Below are positions 1 to 5,364 of a DNA stretch of 10,630 nt, piece after piece. Under the pieces are notes generated by a model that worked only from the letters and a program-made list of their open reading frames with translations, did no database searches and was not told the DNA's origin. The position numbers and the translations under genes were made by a program. The stretch's first letter is position 1; each line of letters starts with the position of its first letter. The stretch is from a bacterium (GTDB lineage: Archaea > Nanobdellota > Nanobdellia > Pacearchaeales > GW2011-AR1): NCBI GenBank assembly GCA_030588935.1, contig JAUUWR010000034.1, positions 1 to 10,630 of the forward strand, in the 5' to 3' direction.

Positions 1-1208
1 ATGGATTTAGAAACTCTCAAGTTACTCTTTTAGCTCCCACTGGAACAATTGGCTTTATGATGGATGTTGACACTACTGGAATTGAAGGAATGCCAGCATT
101 AATTTATAGGAAAGGATTAGCTGGGGGTGGGGAATTGGAAATAGATTTAAAACCTTGTGTGACAAGCGGATTAAAAAAATTAGGTTATAGTGGGAAAAAA
201 TTAGAAAAAATTGTAGAATATATGAAGGAAAAAGGGAGTGTTATAAATGCTCCTTATTTAAGAAAAGAACATTATAAGGTTTTTGAAACTGCTTTTGGAG
301 ATAATGTTCTTTCTGTTGACGCACATTTAAATATGATGGCTGCTGTTCAGCCATTTTTATCAGGTGCAATCTCAAAGACAGTTAATTTACCAAAAGGTTC
401 AACAATACAAGATGTTAGAGACACTTATATTAAAGGATGGAAATTAGGATTAAAATCAATAAGTTTGTATATAGATGGTTCTAAAGGTATTCAGCCTTTA
501 AATATAAAAACACCGAGAGATAAAGAAGGAGGGCTTAATTGGGGGGATAGAATTAAACCAGAAAATCCTATGTTAAAAAGCGGGCACATTAATAGAGTAG
601 GATGGAATGTTGATATTCAAGGAACCGGGGTTCATTTTATTATTGGAGAATATGAAGATAGGCCTCCAAAAGATGCTCCTGCTGATTATTTTGTGGAATT
701 TGGAAGTTCTGGTTCTGACCATGCTGCATCATATACTAGTTGGGGTAAAGAAGCATCACGAGGGAGACAATTAGGTGGAACAATTGAAGATTTTATTAAA
801 CATAATAAAGGGGCAAGTGGAACTGTTAAAGGATTTACAGACCATGAATTTATTAAATCTTGCAGTTCAATAGAAGATATGTTTGCAAAAATAGTTCAAT
901 TAGAATATTTAGGAGATGATTCTGTTTGTGATGTCAAGCCAACTCCAAAGCAAATGAGAGAATTAAGATGCAATGTTCTTGCTAATAGAAGAAGATTAAG
1001 GCATTATCAATCAAGAATAGATTTTATTGAAACTGCTATGGAAGATGGAAAATTAATTGAGATATTTCCATTATATGAAGATGAATTGCAACCTGGAGAA
1101 ATTTCTATGTCAGATGTTTTTTGTATTAAATGTGGATTTAAAACAGAATTAAGTGGAGCAAATTGCAGAAAATGCACTAATTGCGGAGATGCACCAGAGT
1201 GTGGTTAG
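1..1208 (+). CDS. nrdJ: Adenosylcobalamin-dependent (class II) ribonucleotide reductase, C-terminal part (5' end outside window)
   Basis: Reduces ribonucleotides to deoxyribonucleotides in the cytoplasm using a radical generated from adenosylcobalamin. The reading frame is open from nt 3, before the first ATG at 57, so the gene enters from the left; 401 residues are visible. The first visible block contains LLAPTGTIGFMM followed by DVDTTGIEG, the phosphate-binding loop region of class II reductases. Next comes AAVQPFLSGAISKTVNLP and then GWKLGLKSISLYIDGSK, both characteristic of the NrdJ barrel end. A further domain (about nt 590-940) resembles the TSCPD-type accessory region of long NrdJ proteins. 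The tail carries CIKCGF and then CRKCTNCGDAPECG, a cysteine cluster matching the zinc-ribbon-like/redox-shuttle end of this family. The usual Pro after TTGIE is Gly here. A thioredoxin gene follows after 72 nt and is the expected reductant. Family assignment is firm; substrate level (NDP or NTP) cannot be told. Confidence 0.95.
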   Translation, partial: GFRNSQVTLLAPTGTIGFMMDVDTTGIEGMPALIYRKGLAGGGELEIDLKPCVTSGLKKLGYSGKKLEKIVEYMKEKGSVINAPYLRKEHYKVFETAFGDNVLSVDAHLNMMAAVQPFLSGAISKTVNLPKGSTIQDVRDTYIKGWKLGLKSISLYIDGSKGIQPLNIKTPRDKEGGLNWGDRIKPENPMLKSGHINRVGWNVDIQGTGVHFIIGEYEDRPPKDAPADYFVEFGSSGSDHAASYTSWGKEASRGRQLGGTIEDFIKHNKGASGTVKGFTDHEFIKSCSSIEDMFAKIVQLEYLGDDSVCDVKPTPKQMRELRCNVLANRRRLRHYQSRIDFIETAMEDGKLIEIFPLYEDELQPGEISMSDVFCIKCGFKTELSGANCRKCTNCGDAPECG

Positions 1209-1215
1209 CAAAACC

Positions 1216-1222
1216 TTTATAA
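1216..1222 (+). promoter_or_regulatory. TATA-like box for the thioredoxin gene
   Basis: TTTATAA follows AAAACC just after the nrdJ stop. A start about 25 nt downstream (near 1245) would leave a leader of roughly 35 nt before the thioredoxin ATG, which fits the presence of a ribosome binding site. Composition-based call in AT-rich DNA, so only moderate. Confidence 0.45.
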
Positions 1223-1266
1223 CTATATATTTCTAATAATTTACAATGATTTTCATGAAAATAAGT

Positions 1267-1272
1267 GGTGAG
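1267..1272 (+). promoter_or_regulatory. Ribosome binding site of the thioredoxin gene
   Basis: GGTGAG lies 8 nt before the ATG at 1281 and supports that start over the internal ATG nine codons later. Confidence 0.5.
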
Positions 1273-1280
1273 AGTATAAT

Positions 1281-1613
1281 ATGGTTGCAAGAAATGATTC
1301 AGCAATGGAAGTTACAAACGAAGAGTTTGAAGATATAATTAATAATTCTCATAAATTAGTTGTAGTTGATTTTTTTGCTGAGTGGTGCATGCCCTGCTTG
1401 ATGATTGCTCCTATTATTGAAGAATTAGCTGAACAAATGAAAGAAGTTAAGTTTGTCAAGATTAATTTAGATGATAATCAAGAGTTGGCGCGCAGATATA
1501 ATGTTAAAAGCATTCCTTGTTTATTGATTTTTAAAGATGGTGAGGTTGTTGACAGGATTGTCGGGGCCCAGCCTCGGGAAAATATTGAGAAGAAGATTGA
1601 AGGGTGGTTGTGA
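1281..1613 (+). CDS. trxA: Thioredoxin
   Basis: Small cytoplasmic dithiol-disulfide oxidoreductase of 110 aa, the usual length for a single-domain thioredoxin. The fold signature is complete: VVVDFFAEWCMPC with redox cysteines at 36 and 39, the buried FFA segment, KINLDDNQELARRYNVKSIP with the cis-proline at 79, and the closing LLIFKDGEVVDRIVG strand pair and C-terminal helix. Two departures from the common type are visible: the active site is WCMPC rather than WCGPC, and the residue after the cis-proline is Cys80 where Thr is usual. Its place directly after nrdJ suggests that its main job is to re-reduce the C-terminal cysteines of the ribonucleotide reductase (inference from context and known biochemistry). 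The first ten or so residues before MEVTNEEF are a short extension. It has its own TATA-like box and ribosome binding site, so it need not depend on nrdJ transcription. Confidence 0.95.
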   Translation: MVARNDSAMEVTNEEFEDIINNSHKLVVVDFFAEWCMPCLMIAPIIEELAEQMKEVKFVKINLDDNQELARRYNVKSIPCLLIFKDGEVVDRIVGAQPRENIEKKIEGWL

Positions 1614-1771
1614 TAATATTATTTTTCAACTGGAATCTTAGATTAGATAATAAGAAAGGAGTTCATTTAGTTTGCTTGAGTAACTCATCTTTAGCACTTA
1701 ATCATCCCCTTTTTAGAGAGTAATATTTTGTAAGATATTGATATAATAATATATTTCTTAGGATAATAATG

Positions 1772-1780
1772 TATTTAAAA
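1772..1780 (+). promoter_or_regulatory. TATA-like box for thyA
   Basis: TATTTAAAA is centred about 25 nt before the thyA ATG at 1801. At the usual archaeal spacing transcription would begin at or next to the start codon, giving a leaderless mRNA; no ribosome binding site is visible upstream. The rest of the 187-nt spacer after trxA holds only an imperfect GAGTT/AACTC repeat and an 11-nt odd palindrome (1677-1687). Confidence 0.5.
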
Positions 1781-1800
1781 GAAAAAAGGGTTTTTGAAGT

Positions 1801-2778
1801 ATGGGTGAGAAAAAAGGCGGAAAGTTTGATGGTGATATTCCTGTTTTAAATGTAAAAGGAAAAAGTATTCCTGAAGCTTGGGAAAATTCTGTTGTAGAAT
1901 TATATAACCGTGGTGGATGGTATAAACGAAAAGGTCCTAAAGATAAAGGGCGATTGCAAGTAGATTCCACCATGATTATTGCTATTGAAAATCCGGATTC
2001 TGAATTATTCATGCATAAATATTCTGGTTGTGGGATTGAAGGTTTATTAGAATATGAAATGGAAATTCTTGGAGCTAAAGATTCTTGGGTGGTTGGCATG
2101 TATGACCCAATAAATGATCCTAGATGGGCTTATCATTATCATGAAAGATTAGCATCTTATCCTGCTGGGAAAGGAAGTATAGATCAGATTGGAAAGATAG
2201 TAGAAGGTTTGTCAAAAAAACCCTACATAAGAAGGAACATGGCAATAACTTGGGTTCCTGAAAAGGATATTGGCCATGATGATCCGCCTTGTTTACAAAG
2301 AATATGGACATTTATTTCTCCTGTTAAAGACGGTTCTTTTAAATTAAATATGAATTATCACTTTAGAAGTAGGAATGTAATGACTGCTGCCCATATGAAT
2401 ATGGTTGGGTTATATATTTTACAATCTTACCTTAGAGACCAAGTTATAGAAAGAACTGGAATGAATCTAAAGAATGGAAGGCTTGTAGATATAAATGATT
2501 CATATCATGTTTCAGCAAGAGATCAGAAATTACTTAAAGATTTTATGGAAAGATTTAAGAAATCAAAAGCAAGAGATGAAACAATAACTAACAGAGCGTA
2601 TACTAAAGATTTTGTTTTTGATAGTATTAATTTTATGGATAAAAGAATGATAAATGAAATAAAAGAAAAGATTATATCGCAGACTAAGAAAAGATTTGAA
2701 GAAAGATTACAAGGCCAAATAGACAAAATAAAAGAAATTTCAGACCATCTTGGAGGATATCATGCTAGAGAAAATTAA
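1801..2778 (+). CDS. thyA: Thymidylate synthase, ThyA family (divergent archaeal form)
   Basis: Methylates dUMP to dTMP using methylenetetrahydrofolate. The 325-aa protein has the ThyA landmarks in order. Catalytic Cys164 sits in DDPPCLQRIWTFI. The FRSRNV block (residues 188-193) matches the phosphate-binding Arg-Ser region. HMNMVGLYILQSYL follows, in which Asn200 aligns with the Asn that reads the uracil ring (Asp in dCMP hydroxymethylases), so dUMP is the expected substrate. INDSYHVSARD corresponds to the usual G-D-x-H-x-Y segment, but Tyr and His appear as adjacent YH at 235-236. The paired Arg144-Arg145 in PYIRRNMAITW fit the arginines donated to the partner subunit's phosphate site. The N-terminal 80 residues and charged C-terminal tail make it longer than short archaeal homologues. 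It lies downstream of nrdJ and trxA in a dNTP-supply cluster, and its 3' end overlaps the next gene. ThyA family confident; dUMP specificity is inferred. Confidence 0.88.
   Translation: MGEKKGGKFDGDIPVLNVKGKSIPEAWENSVVELYNRGGWYKRKGPKDKGRLQVDSTMIIAIENPDSELFMHKYSGCGIEGLLEYEMEILGAKDSWVVGMYDPINDPRWAYHYHERLASYPAGKGSIDQIGKIVEGLSKKPYIRRNMAITWVPEKDIGHDDPPCLQRIWTFISPVKDGSFKLNMNYHFRSRNVMTAAHMNMVGLYILQSYLRDQVIERTGMNLKNGRLVDINDSYHVSARDQKLLKDFMERFKKSKARDETITNRAYTKDFVFDSINFMDKRMINEIKEKIISQTKKRFEERLQGQIDKIKEISDHLGGYHAREN
2752..2756 (+). promoter_or_regulatory. Ribosome binding site inside the thyA 3' end
   Basis: GGAGG stands 5 nt before the ATG at 2762, within the last codons of thyA. It decides the start of the next gene in favour of ATG 2762 over the in-frame TTG at 2750, and suggests translational coupling to thyA. 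Confidence 0.7.
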
Positions 2779-3532
2779 AATTCTTCAAGAGTTTGGTTTT
2801 GGAGAATTGTGTTCTAGACTTAGAAAAGTTAGTTTAAGAGGATTTCCTAATGTTAAAATATATGGGAATGCAAGAATAAAGATAGATTCTGTTTCTCCTG
2901 AGAAGATAAGAGAAGAAATATTTACTCCTCAGCCCTCAATTTATAAAACAGAACTTGATAAAGTTGCAGGGGTAGCAGAATTGTTTTTAAAAAAAGGAAT
3001 TGATATTTTCCAATTAGATGGGGGTGTTGATTATCTTTCTTATGAAAATAAAGAGACCAAGGAATGGACAATAATCCCTTCAGTTATTGAGGTTTTACCT
3101 ATAAAGTTTAATTTAGAAAAAGGACTGGATTATTCAGAATCTATTGGTGATGAATTAAAGGTAGTAATGAATGAGCGAGGTTATATTTTAAATCCTGAGC
3201 TAAAAAATTTGGATTTTCTTGTTTATGAAGAGTTTAGGGGAAAAACTGTTAAAATTCTTGAAATTTGTGATGGTTCTCATAGAATTGAATTAGCTGTTAG
3301 AAAGAATTTAGAACAAAAGCTTCTTTTTATTGATTCTCCTGTTAATGGGTTTCCTTATTATGCTGCTCCAAAACCTTATAATTGTATTCATGAAGAGCCT
3401 GAAAGAATTGAAGAAAAGCTAGACAAAACACATGTTTTAACATCTCCAGGACATAAACTTCTTTATAGATTATTTCCAAGTGGGAGGATTAAGAGTGGAA
3501 CTGTAAGACCTCTTAAAGAAAAATTTGATTAA
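2762..3532 (+). CDS. Conserved-looking protein of unknown function, faint ParB/Srx-like motif
   Basis: I do not recognise the family with confidence. The start is ATG 2762, set by a GGAGG five nt upstream, giving 256 aa and a 17-nt overlap with the end of thyA. No signal peptide or membrane segment is visible, so it should be cytoplasmic. The segment KILEICDGSHRIELAVRK (from about residue 164) recalls the D-G-x-H-R core of ParB/sulfiredoxin-fold nucleotide-binding proteins. A Pro/Tyr-rich stretch GFPYYAAPKPYNCIHEEP follows (about residues 196-213), and IFQLDGGVDYLSYE lies earlier (about 82-95). The C-terminus is basic. It is sandwiched between thyA and a HAD phosphatase with near-zero spacing, so a role linked to nucleotides is possible, but this is an inference from position only. 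ParB-like membership is a weak motif match. Confidence 0.75.
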   Translation: MLEKIKILQEFGFGELCSRLRKVSLRGFPNVKIYGNARIKIDSVSPEKIREEIFTPQPSIYKTELDKVAGVAELFLKKGIDIFQLDGGVDYLSYENKETKEWTIIPSVIEVLPIKFNLEKGLDYSESIGDELKVVMNERGYILNPELKNLDFLVYEEFRGKTVKILEICDGSHRIELAVRKNLEQKLLFIDSPVNGFPYYAAPKPYNCIHEEPERIEEKLDKTHVLTSPGHKLLYRLFPSGRIKSGTVRPLKEKFD

Positions 3533-3533
3533 A

Positions 3534-4187
3534 ATGTCTTTAAAAAATATTTGTGTGATAGGATTTGATTTGGATGGGACTTTGTATGAAATTACCCCAG
3601 AAATTCAAAAAAAAATGAGGGGGAAAATTTATGAAAAAATTTCCGAAAAATTTGAGGTTCCTTTTGAAAAAGCGAGGGATTTATTTGAAGAAAGATATGT
3701 TGAACTTATGTCTGGCTCTAAAACAATAGATGAAATTTCAAGACAGTATAGTAAGAAGATTAATGGTTCAGATTTTATACAAGAGGCTCTTCAAGAAGCA
3801 GATTTTTTAGATTTGATGGGAGAAGATTTAAGGTTAAACCATATGCTTATTAGATTGCGTGAAAGAAAAAGAAAAAGTTTAGATCTATTAACTGGTTCAA
3901 CCCCCTCTTTTACTTTAAGAAAATTGGAGAAATTAGAAATAAACCCTCATGTTTTTGATTATATTTTAACAAACGAGGATGGCTTAAAATCTCATGAAGA
4001 AATTTATAGAAAATGGATTGGGACGAGGAATCTCCCCCCCAAAAATTTCCTTTATGTTGGAGATAATCCTAAACAAGATATCGATATCCCAAAAAGTTTG
4101 GGAATAAAGACTTGTATTGTGGGAAGTTATGAGGACGCTGATTTTAATATTAGTAATATTTTAGATTTAGAAAATTTGTTAGAATAA
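3534..4187 (+). CDS. HAD-superfamily hydrolase (possible nucleotidase-type phosphatase)
   Basis: A 217-aa haloacid dehalogenase fold phosphohydrolase with all four catalytic motifs. Motif I is GFDLDGTLY (nucleophile Asp12, acid/base Asp14). Motif II is LLTGS (Thr120). The motif III lysine is in NEDGLKSHEE (Lys152). Motif IV is YVGDNPKQDID (Asp177, Asp182, Mg2+ binding). The region between motifs I and II is mostly helical and about 100 residues long, as in C1-capped small-molecule phosphatases; DLDGTLY resembles the SDT1-like pyrimidine 5'-nucleotidase group. It starts 1 nt after the preceding stop, with no clear ribosome binding site, so it is probably co-transcribed and coupled. ATG 3534 is chosen over an in-frame TTG at 3525. 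Location beside thyA makes a nucleoside monophosphate a plausible substrate, but HAD specificity cannot be read from sequence. Confidence 0.87.
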   Translation: MSLKNICVIGFDLDGTLYEITPEIQKKMRGKIYEKISEKFEVPFEKARDLFEERYVELMSGSKTIDEISRQYSKKINGSDFIQEALQEADFLDLMGEDLRLNHMLIRLRERKRKSLDLLTGSTPSFTLRKLEKLEINPHVFDYILTNEDGLKSHEEIYRKWIGTRNLPPKNFLYVGDNPKQDIDIPKSLGIKTCIVGSYEDADFNISNILDLENLLE

Positions 4188-4200
4188 AACCTCAAAAACC

Positions 4201-4208
4201 TTTAAAAA
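4201..4208 (+). promoter_or_regulatory. TATA-like box for tRNA-Lys
   Basis: TTTAAAAA is centred about 27 nt before the first base of the tRNA, the standard archaeal TATA distance, with the A/C-rich CTCAAAAACC just upstream as a possible BRE. Confidence 0.5.
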
Positions 4209-4231
4209 CCAAATATTCTTAATGGAGTTAA

Positions 4232-4306
4232 GGCTCCATAGCTCAGTCTGGTTAGAGCACTGGCCTTTTAAGCCAGGTGTCGGGGGTTCAAATCCCTCTG
4301 GGGCCA
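4232..4306 (+). tRNA. tRNA-Lys (anticodon UUU)
   Basis: A full 75-nt cloverleaf folds by eye. The acceptor stem GGCTCCA/TGGGGCC has 7 pairs with one G-U, and the discriminator is A. The D stem is GCTC/GAGC. The anticodon stem CTGGC/GCCAG closes the loop CTTTTAA, giving anticodon UUU at 4267-4269. The variable loop is 5 nt (GTGTC). The T stem GGGGG/CCCTC (one G-U) encloses TTCAAAT. There is no intron and no encoded CCA (the next bases are TATT), so CCA must be added after transcription. It decodes AAA and AAG, codons that are very abundant in this AT-rich, lysine-rich genome. A small protein gene begins only 21 nt downstream. Confidence 0.97.
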
Positions 4307-4327
4307 TATTAATATCAAAAACCAGAA

Positions 4328-4744
4328 ATGGAGAAAACTGCAAAATTAACAGGAATTGTTGGAGTTTTAGTAATATTAGCAATAACATCCAATAGATATT
4401 CTCCTAATAAAATTCTAAAAGAACCTAGACCAAATAATCTGCAGAAAATTGTTTATCAATTCTCAGAAGAAGAAAGCAAAGAAATAAGATATTTTAAATC
4501 ATGTTATGACGATGCTATGTCGGCAAGGTTTAGTGGAAGACTTGAACCTGAAAAGATTAAAGAATCTGTTGATATTATGCTAAATAAGTATCCTAATCTC
4601 AGCCCTGAAACTCAAAAAAAGGTTAAAGATTATGTTGAAGGAGGATTGGATTTTTTAAGAGGATGGTTTGAGTTGATTGGAAAATCAGAAGCAATATGCC
4701 CCTATGACGCGAAAGCATGTGAGCTTGGGTTGGAGATAGAGTGA
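4328..4744 (+). CDS. Small protein of unknown function with N-terminal membrane anchor or signal
   Basis: Not recognised. The 138-aa product begins MEKTAKLTGIVGVLVILAITS: a short basic start then about 14 hydrophobic residues (7-20), which fits a signal peptide or a single membrane anchor with the rest outside the cell. The remaining part is soluble, charged and probably helical (EEESKEIRYFKSCYDDAM; EKIKESVDIMLNKYPNLSPETQKKVKDYV is one continuous amphipathic stretch). There are three cysteines (59, 124, 131), the last two in the tail ICPYDAKACELG, which could form a disulfide. There is no visible ribosome binding site, and the ATG lies 21 nt after the tRNA, so it may be expressed from the tRNA transcript or be weakly expressed. 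Codon use looks like its neighbours. Being a real gene is likely but not certain. Confidence 0.65.
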   Translation: MEKTAKLTGIVGVLVILAITSNRYSPNKILKEPRPNNLQKIVYQFSEEESKEIRYFKSCYDDAMSARFSGRLEPEKIKESVDIMLNKYPNLSPETQKKVKDYVEGGLDFLRGWFELIGKSEAICPYDAKACELGLEIE

Positions 4745-4753
4745 AAACAAAAG

Positions 4754-4762
4754 TTTTATAAA
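4754..4762 (+). promoter_or_regulatory. TATA-like box upstream of rpoH
   Basis: TTTTATAAA in the context AAAAG...CCCC, very like the box before the thioredoxin gene. Expected start is near 4783, leaving a leader of about 70 nt that contains a run of seven T (4814-4820). Other TATA-like stretches (4774-4779, 4784-4790) are close by, so the exact promoter is uncertain. Confidence 0.4.
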
Positions 4763-4813
4763 CCCCTTTTCAGATTTATAACTATTATAAAGTTGTTAAA
4801 AGTAAATATCTCA

Positions 4814-4820
4814 TTTTTTT
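4814..4820 (+). terminator. T7 run, possible archaeal terminator or attenuator before rpoH
   Basis: Seven consecutive T in TCATTTTTTTG, 69 nt after the stop of the 138-aa gene and 33 nt before the rpoH ATG. Archaeal RNA polymerase terminates at T-rich tracts without needing a hairpin, so this may end the tRNA/small-gene transcript. It also lies downstream of the best TATA-like box for rpoH, so it could attenuate that promoter instead. Confidence 0.35.
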
Positions 4821-4853
4821 GCTACTCCCAAAAAATCCTGAAAATCCCTTAAA

Positions 4854-5063
4854 ATGCATGTCTTACAGCCCAAACACACGAAATTAAAGACAGAAGAGGT
4901 TGACAAACTACTTACTGACCTAAATATTTCTCTTACTCAATTACCTAAAATCAAGATTACTGACCCTGTGTTGCCAGAAGGCTGTGAAATAGGAGATGTT
5001 GTTAAAATAGAAAGAACAGAGGGAGATGAAAAACACATTTATTTTAGAGTGATTGTTGTTTGA
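4854..5063 (+). CDS. rpoH: DNA-directed RNA polymerase subunit H (Rpo5)
   Basis: The archaeal counterpart of the C-terminal domain of eukaryotic Rpb5; it sits at the lower jaw of RNA polymerase contacting the large subunit. The 69-aa product is slightly shorter than the usual 75-80 aa. It begins with MHVLQPKHTKLKTEEV, the typical H-V-L-x-P-K-H opening. The core LPKIKITDPVLPEGCEIGDVV contains the conserved L-P-K-I...D-P and G-D-V-V, and the end KIERTEGDEKHIYFRVIVV matches the family's Y-x-R-V-V terminus. The start is unambiguous because the second residue His is part of the conserved opening. In most archaea rpoH is followed directly by rpoB; here about 405 nt of non-coding DNA intervenes. Confidence 0.95.
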   Translation: MHVLQPKHTKLKTEEVDKLLTDLNISLTQLPKIKITDPVLPEGCEIGDVVKIERTEGDEKHIYFRVIVV

Positions 5064-5202
5064 AAATATTATGACTAATAAAAACTAATAATAAATAAAT
5101 ATTTATGGCTCGAGAGAAAAGATTAAAATAACAAAAGAGAACTTAAGCGTCTCATCAACACATCTCAAAAATTTAACAGAGATTAGATAAAAAATATCAA
5201 TA

Positions 5203-5228
5203 CCAAAAAAATCTTGGAGATTTTTTGG
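5203..5228. repeat. Inverted repeat, hairpin 1
   Basis: AAAAAATCT (5206-5214), loop TGG, AGATTTTTT (5218-5226) pair perfectly; one bulged A (5205) allows CC (5203-5204) to pair with GG (5227-5228). Closely related to hairpin 2. Confidence 0.85.
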
Positions 5229-5232
5229 GCCC

Positions 5233-5260
5233 AGAAAATCTTTTATTTGAGAGATTTTCT
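5233..5260. repeat. Inverted repeat, hairpin 2
   Basis: AGAAAATCT (5233-5241) pairs perfectly with AGATTTTCT (5252-5260). Inner T-G, T-A, T-G pairs can extend the stem to a four-base loop ATTT (5245-5248). Compared with hairpin 1, the eighth pair from the conserved T-A, C-G, T-A apex is G-C instead of A-T, a compensatory difference. Confidence 0.85.
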
Positions 5261-5275
5261 TTGGTCTTATGAAAA

Positions 5276-5307
5276 CAAACTTTCTTCTTAGACAGAAGAC
5301 AAGTTTG
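5276..5307. repeat. Inverted repeat, hairpin 3
   Basis: CAAACTT (5276-5282) pairs with AAGTTTG (5301-5307), and TCTTCT (5283-5288) with AGAAGA (5294-5299), leaving a five-base loop TAGAC and one bulged C (5300): 13 pairs. The flanks AAAACAAAC and GTTTGAC are shared with hairpin 4. Confidence 0.85.
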
Positions 5308-5313
5308 ACAAAA

Positions 5314-5334
5314 CAAACCTTTCAAAAAGGTTTG
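5314..5334. repeat. Inverted repeat, hairpin 4
   Basis: CAAACCTTT (5314-5322) pairs perfectly with AAAGGTTTG (5326-5334) around a three-base loop CAA. The unit AAAACAAAC...GTTTGAC (5310-5336) directly abuts the similar unit of hairpin 3 (5272-5309). Confidence 0.85.
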
Positions 5335-5364
5335 ACCCAAAGGATAGAACTATGATAGATGAAC

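Larger units (their letters stand above)
5203..5342 (+). ncRNA. Putative structured RNA: four consecutive stem-loops upstream of rpoB
   Basis: Hairpins at 5203-5228, 5233-5260, 5276-5307 and 5314-5334 fill most of this interval, with stems of 8-13 pairs and short loops. An alternative long-range pairing is also available: CTTTGG (5259-5264) with CCAAAG (5337-5342) would enclose hairpins 3 and 4 in a multiloop, but it uses two bases of hairpin 2. No T run follows any hairpin, so they are not terminators. I see no RNase P, SRP or convincing box C/D signatures. It could be an independent ncRNA, the 3' UTR of rpoH or a leader of rpoB; the strand is assumed from the neighbours. Confidence 0.4.

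Noticed and set aside
1659..1687. Hairpin GAGTT/AACTC with palindrome TGAGTAACTCA after trxA
   Set aside because: Only five pairs or an 11-nt odd palindrome in AT-rich DNA, without a following T run; too weak to call a terminator or operator.
2750..2761. TTG start for the gene after thyA
   Set aside because: The TTG lies inside its own GGAGG ribosome binding site region; ATG 2762 has correct spacing.
3525..3533. TTG start for the HAD gene
   Set aside because: ATG 3534 is three codons downstream, and the HAD fold begins just after it; the TTG adds only three residues with no signal.
4179..4388. Minus-strand frame of 69 codons containing APEGFEPPTPGLKG
   Set aside because: This peptide is the well-known false translation of the antisense strand of a tRNA gene; it covers the tRNA-Lys exactly.
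5104..5130. Eight-codon frame MAREKRLK after rpoH
   Set aside because: Too short, no ribosome binding site, and no supporting features beyond chance.
5203..5336. CRISPR-like array
   Set aside because: The repeats are short hairpin arms with unequal units and no regularly spaced identical repeats or unique spacers.
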